From NCBI GenBank assembly GCA_902788035.1, contig CADAIL010000003.1, forward strand, positions 1 to 64,000: 64,000 bases of DNA, given 5' to 3'. Positions 52,587 through 60,664 of the stretch are shown here, piece by piece. Source of the DNA: an uncultured Lachnospiraceae bacterium. GTDB lineage: Bacteria > Bacillota > Clostridia > Lachnospirales > Lachnospiraceae. The translations under genes were made by a program, and so were the position numbers. The notes beneath the pieces are model-generated. The model ran no database searches. It was not told the DNA's origin and saw only the letters and a list, made by a program, of their open reading frames with translations. Each line of letters starts with the position of its first letter. The stretch's first letter is position 1.

Positions 52587-54185
52587 TCATTTTGCTCTGT
52601 AGAGGAACGTTACAATCTGACCTCTCGTGCAGTTCGCATCGATATCGAACATTCCCTTCTTCGAACCGGATGTATAGCCGGTCGTTATCTTCTTCTGAGC
52701 ACCCCAAAGGATAGCATTGTAAAAGACATGATTCTTCGGGACATCCTTGAACGGAGACTTTGCTACTGCCTTCGGAGCCGGCTTTCCGTTCAGTCTCCAC
52801 AGGAACATCATACACTCACCGCGGCTCACATTGCGGTCAATGCCGAACGTCCCGTCCGAATATCCCTTGGTAATCCCTTTCTGAGATCCCCACAGAATTG
52901 CCTTGTAAAACGCATGGTTCTTAGGCACATCTTCGAAGGGAGATTTCGACACCGTCTTCGGGGCCTGCTTACCCGCATACCTCCACAGGAACATCATCAT
53001 CTCACCGCGGGTGCAGGATCTATTGATCCCGAATGTGCCATCGGGATAGCCTTTAGTAATGCCGGCATCCGCAGCCCAGTAGATTGCCTTGAAGTAGGCA
53101 TGATTCGGATTCTGAACATCAGAAAATGCATATCCGGTCGGGGCAGGTTTATCGGCAGTGAGAGTCATACTTGAGGTGAGCACAGGCAGCGACGTATACG
53201 CTTTTCCGGATGCGTCATACATCGTCCCGGGAAGCGCTATGGAACTGCTGCTTGCTTTTGGGGTCACCAATTTGGCAAGCTTAGAGCAGTTAAGGAACAT
53301 ATCCTCTGTCGAAGCCATTTTAGCGTCAAAATTTCTCAGGTCCAGTTCCGTGATATTTGCGCAGCCCGAGAACATCGAGCTCATATCCTCCACCTTTGAC
53401 GTATTAAAGCTGCTGAGATCAAGTCGGGTGAGGCTCTCACAGCCGCTGAACATCCCCTCCATATCCGTAACTTCTGAGGTGGAAAACCCTGTTAGATTCA
53501 ATTCCGTGAGAGCGCTGCAGCCGTAAAACATCTGATACATATCCGCAACATTGGTCGTTGTAAATCCGCTGAGATCGAGCTGTGTCAATGCGGAGAGCTC
53601 CGCGAACATACCTGCCATATCAGTGACGCGCGATGTATCCATCCCTGAGGTATTTATGCTTTTAATCCCGGTCATGTTCTCGAAAAAGAATGATGAGTCT
53701 TCGGGAAGATACATTTTTCCGCTGCTCACACTTACGTTTTCCACTGTAAGCACAGCATCGCCGATTATTTCCTTCCAGTCAGCATCCAACTGGCCGTTAT
53801 TCGAAATAAAATACAGATTTTTTGAGCTGATCCGGGCTTCTACATTGTCTCCGACATTCCATGTGGCATCTGAAGCACCTGTCAGGATCTCCTGCATATC
53901 CGTTATTTCCGCCGTGTCAGTCATCTCCGGAACATCCGTTATTTCCGCCGCATCAGCCATCTCCGGAACATCCGTCATTTCCGCCACATCAGCCATCTCC
54001 GGAACATCCGTCATTTCCGCCGCGTCAGCCATCTCCGGAACATCCGATACTTCCGGCGCATCTGTCACGATGGCGGCAGCCTCCTCTTCCGTCAACACTG
54101 AGGCATGCACCGGCGTGAGCGTTGCCGAGAAACAGAGAATAGCTGCACACGCAGCAGTCAGAGCTCTTGTAAATACTTTTTTCAC
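52587..54185 (-). CDS. BspA-like surface protein with leucine-rich repeats and SLH domains
   Basis: 532 aa read from a GTG with GGAG 7 nt upstream. Signal peptide to about residue 29 (VHASV). Residues 49-96 are four 12-residue tandem repeats (VPEMADAAEMTD type). Residues ~165-310 hold DUF285/BspA leucine-rich repeats of the form MSSMFSGCANITELDL. Residues ~360-532 are three SLH repeats (e.g. AGITKGYPDGTFGINRSCTRGEM), anchoring it to the cell-wall polymer. Likely an exposed adhesin or binding protein. Confidence 0.88.
   Translation of the reverse strand: MKKVFTRALTAACAAILCFSATLTPVHASVLTEEEAAAIVTDAPEVSDVPEMADAAEMTDVPEMADVAEMTDVPEMADAAEITDVPEMTDTAEITDMQEILTGASDATWNVGDNVEARISSKNLYFISNNGQLDADWKEIIGDAVLTVENVSVSSGKMYLPEDSSFFFENMTGIKSINTSGMDTSRVTDMAGMFAELSALTQLDLSGFTTTNVADMYQMFYGCSALTELNLTGFSTSEVTDMEGMFSGCESLTRLDLSSFNTSKVEDMSSMFSGCANITELDLRNFDAKMASTEDMFLNCSKLAKLVTPKASSSSIALPGTMYDASGKAYTSLPVLTSSMTLTADKPAPTGYAFSDVQNPNHAYFKAIYWAADAGITKGYPDGTFGINRSCTRGEMMMFLWRYAGKQAPKTVSKSPFEDVPKNHAFYKAILWGSQKGITKGYSDGTFGIDRNVSRGECMMFLWRLNGKPAPKAVAKSPFKDVPKNHVFYNAILWGAQKKITTGYTSGSKKGMFDIDANCTRGQIVTFLYRAK
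53898..54041 (-). repeat. 36-bp coding tandem repeat (4 copies)
   Basis: Four adjacent 36-bp units encode the 12-residue repeats at residues 49-96 of the BspA-like protein, with variation at the fourth, seventh and tenth positions of the unit. Copy number is likely to vary between strains. Confidence 0.85.
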
Positions 54186-54331
54186 GATTGTTCTCCTTCG
54201 AAATTTTATATGATACTACGCGTTTCTTCTCATCGAGTTTCTTATTCTGCCTCTTATCTAAGCATAGCCCGGCTCCTGTACAGAGTCCCTCTGACCAGGC
54301 TTTAACACATGGTATCATCTGAGCGGATCTA

Positions 54332-54395
54332 ATTCAAGTCTCGCTCGCGAGATTTGGCCCGGGATTCTGGTCAGCGTCAGCTGACGTAATGCCAA
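54332..54395 (+). repeat. Family 2 double-hairpin element, copy b
   Basis: CAAGTCTCGC-TC-GCGAGATTTG, a CCCGGGATTCTG linker and GTCAGC-GTCA-GCTGAC. Lies just upstream of the BspA-like gene. Confidence 0.8.
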
Positions 54396-54426
54396 ACAGG
54401 ATACATGCATATTTTCGCGCAGCACG

Positions 54427-54488
54427 TTCAAGTCTCGCTCGCGAGACTTGGCGCGGGATTCGGGTCAGCGTTAGCTGACATCTTCCAA
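54427..54488 (+). repeat. Family 2 double-hairpin element, copy c
   Basis: The best-preserved copy: CAAGTCTCGC-TC-GCGAGACTTG, linker GCGCGGGATTCGG, then GTCAGC-GTTA-GCTGAC. It lies 32 bp from copy b in the same orientation. The 540-bp stretch between the BspA-like gene and the PHP gene holds no gene, only repeats. Confidence 0.85.
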
Positions 54489-54593
54489 ACCGAGTCCCTG
54501 CGGTCTTCGCTTCGCTACGGTCGGCGCCTACGTGCCCTGCGGGTAAAAGCGAACGTCCACTGGACGTTCTGCGCCCTCGCGGAGCGTATATCT

Positions 54594-54642
54594 TTTGTTG
54601 CCCACCGCCTATAGAGGCGGGGGTCATCTCACACTGAGATAT
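54594..54642 (-). repeat. Double-hairpin motif, copy 2 (IS200/IS605 right-end-like)
   Basis: Same 49 bp as at 39700-39748 with one base different (CCCCC versus CCCAC in the second stem). Upstream on this side is another palindrome (GAACGTCCA-CT-GGACGTTC, 54551-54569). Confidence 0.65.
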
Positions 54643-54674
54643 AACAAAAATCCTCCTGCTTTGTCTGTTATCGC

Positions 54675-54704
54675 TTGTCACATACGCCTCCGGAGAAGTA
54701 TCAT
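54675..54704 (+). promoter_or_regulatory. Promoter of the PHP phosphatase gene
   Basis: TTGTCA (54675-54680) and TATCAT (54699-54704) with an 18-bp spacer, ~20 bp before the start codon. Confidence 0.45.
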
Positions 54705-54725
54705 ATTTGTATGGAGGAGTAAATC

Positions 54726-55571
54726 ATGGTCATACACCCGGAGAGATTCATAAAACGTATGTTAGGTAAATCAAGAGCTTATAAAACCGAAGATCTTATA
54801 ATGGAAGCCAACTATCACACGCACACCTGGCGGTGCCGGCACGCGTCGGGGACCGAGCGTGATTACATTGAAAATGCCATCGACCACGGGATCAAAATAC
54901 TGGGGTTCTCAGACCACACACCCTACCCTTTTCCCGACGGATATACATCCGGATTCCGGATGCATGTCAACCAGCTTGACGATTATGTAATGACGCTGGA
55001 AATGCTCAGGGAGGAATACCGGGATGACATCGAGATCCATATAGGCTTTGAGGCCGAATATTACCCCGCCTATTTTGGTGACCTGCTCCGCCTGCTCGAT
55101 GATTATCCGATCGAATACCTGCTGCTCGGCCAGCACTTTCTCGGAAATGAGCGCGGCGATTCCTACAGCGGCATGCCGACGGCTAGTGAGAAAAAGCTCG
55201 CCCGCTATGTCGAGCAGACAAAAGAAGCCATGGAGACCGGACGTTTCGCTTATTTTGCCCATCCCGACCTGTTCAATTTCATCGGTCCTGCCGATATTTA
55301 TGACAGATACATGCGTGAACTGTGCGAGAGCGCTAAAGCTCTTCACATCCCGCTCGAGATCAACTTCCTCGGTCTCTATGACGGCAGAAATTACCCAAAC
55401 TCGCAGTTCTGGAAGATTGCGGGAGAGGTGGGATGTGACGTTATTTTCGGTGCCGACGCCCATGCCCCGGATATGGTATGGAATCCGTGGTCACTCGGAG
55501 AAGCACAGGCCATGGCAGAAAAATACAGGCTGCATCTCATCCGGACAATTGAGCTCGGTGATCATTTCTGA
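54726..55571 (+). CDS. hisK: PHP-domain histidinol-phosphatase (HisK type)
   Basis: 281 aa metallophosphatase of the HisK family: NYHTHTWRCRHA, GFSDHTPYP, GFEAEYYP, LLGQHFL, YFAHPDL and GADAHAPD supply the trinuclear metal site. GGAGGAG lies 6 nt before the ATG at 54726; family members usually start near MEANYHTHT, 25 residues later, so this N-terminal extension is unusual. No his operon is nearby. Histidinol phosphate as substrate is inferred from family. Confidence 0.85.
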   Translation: MVIHPERFIKRMLGKSRAYKTEDLIMEANYHTHTWRCRHASGTERDYIENAIDHGIKILGFSDHTPYPFPDGYTSGFRMHVNQLDDYVMTLEMLREEYRDDIEIHIGFEAEYYPAYFGDLLRLLDDYPIEYLLLGQHFLGNERGDSYSGMPTASEKKLARYVEQTKEAMETGRFAYFAHPDLFNFIGPADIYDRYMRELCESAKALHIPLEINFLGLYDGRNYPNSQFWKIAGEVGCDVIFGADAHAPDMVWNPWSLGEAQAMAEKYRLHLIRTIELGDHF

Positions 55572-55609
55572 AACTCAATTGTCCGCGGAGCGCAGCCTGC
55601 AGATCATAA

Positions 55610-57124
55610 TTATTTAATTCGGTAAAGGAAAGTCACGATCTGACCTCGTGTACAGTTTTTGTCAACTCCGAACGTGCCGTCGGCAAAGCCCTTGGTAACT
55701 CTCTTCTGGGATCCCCAGAGGATAGCTTTATAGAATACGTGTGTTTTAGGAACATCTGTAAACGGGGACTTTGTGACAGTCTTAGGAGCAGGCATGCCCT
55801 TTGCCCTCCAGATGAACATCATGATCTGACCGCGGGTGCAGGTTTTATCAATACCGAACGTACCATCAGAAAAGCCCTTGGTGATGCCCTTCTGGGAAGC
55901 CCACAGGATTGCTTTATAGAAAGCATGTGTTTTACTGACATCCGTGAACGGACTCTTTGACTGTGCTTTGGGCTCCGGCTTGCCCATGAGTCTCCACAGG
56001 AACATGACAGCTTCACCCCGGGTGCAGGTCCTGTCGATCCCGAAAGTGTTGTCGCTGTAGCCTTTTGTAATTCCGTTAGACGCTGCCCAGTATATTGCGT
56101 TGTAATACGGGTTTGTCGGATCCTGGACATCCGTGAAGAACAGGTACGGAATCGCGACCCGCAGCTCTCCGACCTCGTCACAGAACCAGAGATCACAGTA
56201 GGCAACCTCCCCGACGACCCAGTTATCAGTATCCTGCGTCACCCTCATCACATAATATGTCGAACCGACATATGCTCCGTTATCTGAATAAGACCACTCT
56301 AGGCTCGATCCGTCAGTGAATTTAATTTTGACGGTAAAGAGATCAAGGAGCCTTTCCGGCTTGAAATCCCAAACATTATAATTAATGCTTCCGTCATCGT
56401 TCACGTGCCACGCGCCGTCCTCAAAGTTTCCGACTGTCAGGAATCTGCCGCTTTTCAGGACAGCTTCCGCCGACACAACGTCTTTTGTCGTCTTATTGAT
56501 CCGGAATTTTCCTCTGTCGGCTCTGTCCGAGTCGGGATATATGCAGAAAACGTATTTCAGATTAGCCTTCATTCTAATGGTAATGTGATATCCGCTCTCA
56601 TCATAATATTCGGTCCATGCATCTGTTTCATGCATTGAGACAGCGTCCTCAGACGTATACACTGTCCCGTATACCCGGCCTGTCGTCTTTATCACATCCA
56701 CACGGTATGTCCCGGCCTCTTCCGGTGTGAACATATAGCAATTATAGTCCGTTATGTTGCTGCACTTGAAATCATACTGAGTTCCGGTCTCGAGGAAGTA
56801 ATACCAGTAGGCACCTGTAAGCTCCTCAGGAATCATTGACATATCAAATGTCGCCGGTCCTTCCAGGTCCTCTTTATTTACTTCCTGAGCGTCGGTCTCC
56901 GCCTGTTCAGAATCCTCTCCGGATACGTCTTCTGCCTCCGTCTCTGCCAATTCTTCTCCGGATACATTATCTGTCTCCGCCGCATCGCTCTCAGCTGATA
57001 CTTTCCATGCAGCGCCTGCCAAAAGCCCGTCATCCGATACCCCGGCACCGAACACCGGCATGCTGCCGGCAAGGCACACTGCAAATGCGACCGTCAGGTT
57101 TTTTAATATACGTCTGTAATTCAT
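55610..57124 (-). CDS. Secreted SLH-domain surface protein, unknown N-terminal domain
   Basis: 504 aa. Signal peptide to about residue 27 (VFGAG), a Glu/Asp/Ser-rich linker (~45-88), then ~240 residues of beta-rich domain that I do not recognise (YRVDVIKTTGRVYGTVYTSE suggests a pre-peptidase C-terminal-like fold). Residues ~335-504 are three SLH repeats closely similar to those of the BspA-like protein (e.g. GITKGFSDGTFGIDKTCTRG). Convergent with the PHP gene. Confidence 0.85.
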   Translation of the reverse strand: MNYRRILKNLTVAFAVCLAGSMPVFGAGVSDDGLLAGAAWKVSAESDAAETDNVSGEELAETEAEDVSGEDSEQAETDAQEVNKEDLEGPATFDMSMIPEELTGAYWYYFLETGTQYDFKCSNITDYNCYMFTPEEAGTYRVDVIKTTGRVYGTVYTSEDAVSMHETDAWTEYYDESGYHITIRMKANLKYVFCIYPDSDRADRGKFRINKTTKDVVSAEAVLKSGRFLTVGNFEDGAWHVNDDGSINYNVWDFKPERLLDLFTVKIKFTDGSSLEWSYSDNGAYVGSTYYVMRVTQDTDNWVVGEVAYCDLWFCDEVGELRVAIPYLFFTDVQDPTNPYYNAIYWAASNGITKGYSDNTFGIDRTCTRGEAVMFLWRLMGKPEPKAQSKSPFTDVSKTHAFYKAILWASQKGITKGFSDGTFGIDKTCTRGQIMMFIWRAKGMPAPKTVTKSPFTDVPKTHVFYKAILWGSQKRVTKGFADGTFGVDKNCTRGQIVTFLYRIK

Positions 57125-57174
57125 GTCAGTTCCCCATTTATTCTTCTGCTCTGATGGTCCGTGTAACGCAACAC

Positions 57175-57203
57175 ATTATAGTATTTCGTACTTTATCCGT
57201 CAA
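57175..57203 (-). promoter_or_regulatory. SLH protein promoter
   Basis: On the minus strand TTGACG (57198-57203) and TATAAT (57175-57180) are 17 bp apart, ~50 bp before the ATG. A strong sigma-A site. Confidence 0.75.
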
Positions 57204-57285
57204 ATACCAGTTTTTTTGTGGAATGAATTTCCCGAATGTATTAAAATAGAATTAGCAATATGACCAAATGTACTGAGGATTTCCC

Positions 57286-58680
57286 ATGCTGATTTATAGA
57301 TCTTTTTCAGAACTTCTTGCGGACTGGTCGCGCAGCAGCGCTCCCGCCCTGCTCTTTGGTGATCCCATATCCTCAATTTCATACAGCGAACTAGCCGGTC
57401 TCATCCGGCAGGAAGCCGAGAAAATCCGCAATGAAAAAGCGGTGCGCCGTCTGATTGTGACGGATCACGAAGTGCGGACAATCGTTGCTATAATCGCCTG
57501 TGCGATTGCGGGCTGTGACACGGTGCTGGCAGATGAGTCTCTGAGCGACAGAACGCTTGCCGCCGTTACTAAAGCAGTCTGTCCGGACAGCATTCACTGC
57601 AGTGACAGAGACCTTTATGAGTATCTGTGTGAAAATCTGCCGGCAAGGCAGCATGTTTCCGCGCTTCCTCACAAAAAGCCCGGTGAGGAAGGCTTCCTGA
57701 TTTTCTTCACGTCCGGAACCACGAGCCCGTCAAAAGCAGTGGTCCTGACGCCGGAATCACTGCTCCGCTGTACATACTCCGGGCAGTGTATGCTCGCATG
57801 CCATCCTGACGATATCCTGCTCTCCGTTCTTCCGTTCTCCCATGTGTTCGGCTTTGTGTGCGGCCTTCTCTGGGGGCTTGCTTACGGAGCGGCTGTTGCA
57901 CTGGGGCGGGGATCAAAATACCTTCTTGCCGACTGTGAGCATTTCAGACCGACGATTCTTCCCGCTGTACCGTCAATCATAAATGTCCTTGTTCAGCGCG
58001 GCTGCCTGAACAGAGAGCTTTCGACCGTGCTCATCGGCGCAGCTCCTCTGACTACAGAGACAATGCTCGCACTTGGCAGCTCAGGCCGAAAAATATATAT
58101 CGGTTACGGGCTCACTGAGACATCCAGCGGCCTGGCTATCACCCAGAAGCTGTCCGAGCCGAACGAACTGTATCCGTGCCCGGATGTTGATATCTGCATA
58201 GAAGCAGACGGCGAGATTTCTGTGACAACACCCTGCATGATGGAGGGGTATCTGACATTTGCAGCAAAAGAGAGTTTCACTCCTGCCCGTGGAGCACGCT
58301 TCTACACCGGAGATCTCGGATTTCTTACCCGGGACAGCGCGCTCGTCCTTACAGGCCGCAAAAAAGATCTGCTCATACTGCCGGACGGCACGAAGATTTT
58401 CTGCCCCGATTACGAGAATGCTCTCGCGCCAATGATCGGGACAGATGATATCGCGCTGGTCCTTCGCGATCATAAGCCCGTTCTCATCGTGGGCGGCATG
58501 TCATCCGACTACTATCAGCAGATCGTCAATATCGTTGAGGATTTTAACAGCATGCAGCCGCACAGCGCCCGTGTCTACGATGTCATCCTGCAGGAAGCTC
58601 CGCTTCCCCGCACACAAGCAGGCAAGCTGCGCCGCTGGCAGGTGGATCCGGAGCAGCCTCTTCCTTCTGATAACGAATAA
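57286..58680 (+). CDS. AMP-binding (acyl-adenylate-forming) enzyme
   Basis: 464 aa of the ANL superfamily. Adenylation motifs: FFTSGTTSPSKAV (P-loop), GYGLTETS, YTGDLGF and GRKKDLLILP; the catalytic Lys near the end sits in PRTQAGKLRRW. Rather short for an acyl-CoA ligase, with a truncated N-terminal region. No acyl carrier or CoA-related gene is adjacent, so the substrate is unknown. Start ATG has only a weak TGAGGA site. Confidence 0.85.
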   Translation: MLIYRSFSELLADWSRSSAPALLFGDPISSISYSELAGLIRQEAEKIRNEKAVRRLIVTDHEVRTIVAIIACAIAGCDTVLADESLSDRTLAAVTKAVCPDSIHCSDRDLYEYLCENLPARQHVSALPHKKPGEEGFLIFFTSGTTSPSKAVVLTPESLLRCTYSGQCMLACHPDDILLSVLPFSHVFGFVCGLLWGLAYGAAVALGRGSKYLLADCEHFRPTILPAVPSIINVLVQRGCLNRELSTVLIGAAPLTTETMLALGSSGRKIYIGYGLTETSSGLAITQKLSEPNELYPCPDVDICIEADGEISVTTPCMMEGYLTFAAKESFTPARGARFYTGDLGFLTRDSALVLTGRKKDLLILPDGTKIFCPDYENALAPMIGTDDIALVLRDHKPVLIVGGMSSDYYQQIVNIVEDFNSMQPHSARVYDVILQEAPLPRTQAGKLRRWQVDPEQPLPSDNE

Positions 58681-58683
58681 AAT

Positions 58684-58714
58684 AGAGGAGCTGTCGCATT
58701 GCGACAGCTCCTCT
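58684..58714. terminator. Bidirectional terminator
   Basis: AGAGGAGCTGTCGC-ATT-GCGACAGCTCCTCT, a perfect 14-bp stem, followed by TATTTTTAT on plus and TATTTTAT on minus. It ends both the AMP-binding and the ABC exporter genes. Confidence 0.9.
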
Positions 58715-58719
58715 TATTT

Positions 58720-60606
58720 TTATTCATACAGGCCGTCGTCCCAGACGGTCCCATCCCATCCTTTTTCGCGATTGCCCTCGACCTCGAGGGCTTTTTTGAA
58801 CTGTGTCTCATAGAGTTCGGTGTACACACCGCCCTTTTCGACCAGAACTTCGTGCTCGCCCCGCTCAACAATCTCTCCGTCCTTGACGACAAGGATCTCG
58901 TCGGCCGCAAGAATCGTAGATAGCCTGTGGGCAATAAGAATACTCGTCCGGGAAGCGATCAGAGGATCGATGGCTTCCTGGATTTTATTCTCCGAGATCG
59001 AATCCAGCGCGGATGTGGCTTCGTCGAAGACCAGCAGCGCCGGATCCTTGAGCAGCACCCTCGCGATTGAGATTCGCTGCTTCTCGCCGCCTGACAGCTT
59101 AAGTCCTCTGTTGCCGACCATAGTGTCAAGACCGAGCTCCTGCTTTTCTATAAAGTCATATATATTTGCCTTTCTGCAGGCCTCGATGAGATCATCTTCG
59201 GTCGCGTCCGGATTGGCGTACAGAAGATTCTCCCGTATCGTGCCGTTAAAGAGATAGGTCTCCTGGGATACGATTCCGATATTTCTTCGCAGCCATTCAA
59301 GATCGATCTTCCGGACATCCACTCCCTCGAACTTTACGCACCCGCCCGTAACGTCATACATACGCGGAATCAGATTGATCATGGTGCTTTTGCCCGAGCC
59401 CGAAGGGCCGACAATAGCCACCGAATGACCGCTCTCAAGAGAGAAGTTTACATCCTTAAGAATCTTTCGTTCGGGCTCATAATAAAACTCGACGTGCTCG
59501 AAATCCACGCGGCCCGTCGCCTCCTTCGGTATGACTGCGTCCGGGGGGCTCTCGATCTCGACAGGCATGTCATAGTAGTCAAAAATTCTGGTGAACATAG
59601 CCATAGACCGTATCCAGTCGACCTGAATATTGAGCAGTTGGTTGACCGGACCGTACATTTTGCCAAGCAGGGCGACCAGGACCGTGATATCACCGACTGT
59701 CAGAGTGGAATCGTATTTCATCATGAGAATTCCGCCGACAAGATAGAGCAGCATGGGGCCGATGCTTGCAAATGTAGATATGGCCACCATGAACCACCTG
59801 CCCGCCATGCTCTCTCTGATGTTGAGACCGATCATTTTCTTATTTGCAGACTCATACTTTTCATACTCCGCCTGCTCCTTGCCGAACAGCTTCACCAGCT
59901 GCTGCCCGCTGACGGACATAGTCTCGTTCAGGATACCGTTGATCTCGTCATTGCACTCCTGCGATTCGCGGGTAAGATCCCATCTGGTCTTTCCGGCACG
60001 ACGGGTGGGGATCACAAAGAGCGGGATGATCAGCACACCGACCGTAGCCAGGATCCAGTTCTCCCTGTACATCACGACGACAGCCACCGTCAGCGTGATG
60101 ACATTGGAGAGAATGCTGGTCATCGTGTTCGTAATCGTGCGCTGCACGCCGTCAATATCGCTCGTCATGCGGGTGATGATATCGCCCTGATTGTTAGTCG
60201 TGAAGAAGCGCTGCGACATTTTCTGCAGATGGCGGTACATCTTATTTCGCATGTCGAATGTAATATGCTGCGCAATCCATGTGTTGAAATAGCTCTCGAG
60301 CACGCCGATCAGGTTGGCTGCAAATGTGACTGCGAGAGACAGCAGGATCAGCCTGATCAGAGCTTCCATATCTCTGGCTATCAAACCTTCGTCGATGATC
60401 CGTCCTGTCAGGACCGACGGAGCCAGCGTAAAAATCGAAGACACCAAAATAGCCGCAAGGACGAGCAGCATCTGCTTCCAGTACGGTTTCAGATAAGAAA
60501 ATATTCTTAATATAAGTTCTTTAGTCACCTTTGGAGCGGCTGCCTTCTCCTCCTCAGTGAGGTAGCGTCCTCCTCTTCCTCCTCCGTGTCCACCGGGTCC
60601 GGCCAT
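58720..60606 (-). CDS. ABC exporter half-transporter (ABCB/MdlB type)
   Basis: 628 aa. A Gly/Arg-rich N-terminus, six helices (~35-330) and an ATPase domain with Walker A GPSGSGKSTM, Q-loop SQETYLF, signature LSGGEKQR, Walker B LLVFDEATSAL and the switch AHRLST. Half-transporters of this type often come in pairs; no partner lies here, so it may homodimerise. GGGAGG precedes the ATG. Substrate (lipid, drug or peptide) unknown. Confidence 0.93.
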   Translation of the reverse strand: MAGPGGHGGGRGGRYLTEEEKAAAPKVTKELILRIFSYLKPYWKQMLLVLAAILVSSIFTLAPSVLTGRIIDEGLIARDMEALIRLILLSLAVTFAANLIGVLESYFNTWIAQHITFDMRNKMYRHLQKMSQRFFTTNNQGDIITRMTSDIDGVQRTITNTMTSILSNVITLTVAVVVMYRENWILATVGVLIIPLFVIPTRRAGKTRWDLTRESQECNDEINGILNETMSVSGQQLVKLFGKEQAEYEKYESANKKMIGLNIRESMAGRWFMVAISTFASIGPMLLYLVGGILMMKYDSTLTVGDITVLVALLGKMYGPVNQLLNIQVDWIRSMAMFTRIFDYYDMPVEIESPPDAVIPKEATGRVDFEHVEFYYEPERKILKDVNFSLESGHSVAIVGPSGSGKSTMINLIPRMYDVTGGCVKFEGVDVRKIDLEWLRRNIGIVSQETYLFNGTIRENLLYANPDATEDDLIEACRKANIYDFIEKQELGLDTMVGNRGLKLSGGEKQRISIARVLLKDPALLVFDEATSALDSISENKIQEAIDPLIASRTSILIAHRLSTILAADEILVVKDGEIVERGEHEVLVEKGGVYTELYETQFKKALEVEGNREKGWDGTVWDDGLYE

Positions 60607-60664
60607 ACACTGTCCTCCCTTCTCGCGATTCGCCTCCGCTTATTCACCATGCAGAAGATTCGCT

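Noticed and set aside
53898..54041. CRISPR-like 36-bp repeats
   Set aside because: The units are adjacent, without spacers, and encode an in-frame 12-residue peptide repeat.
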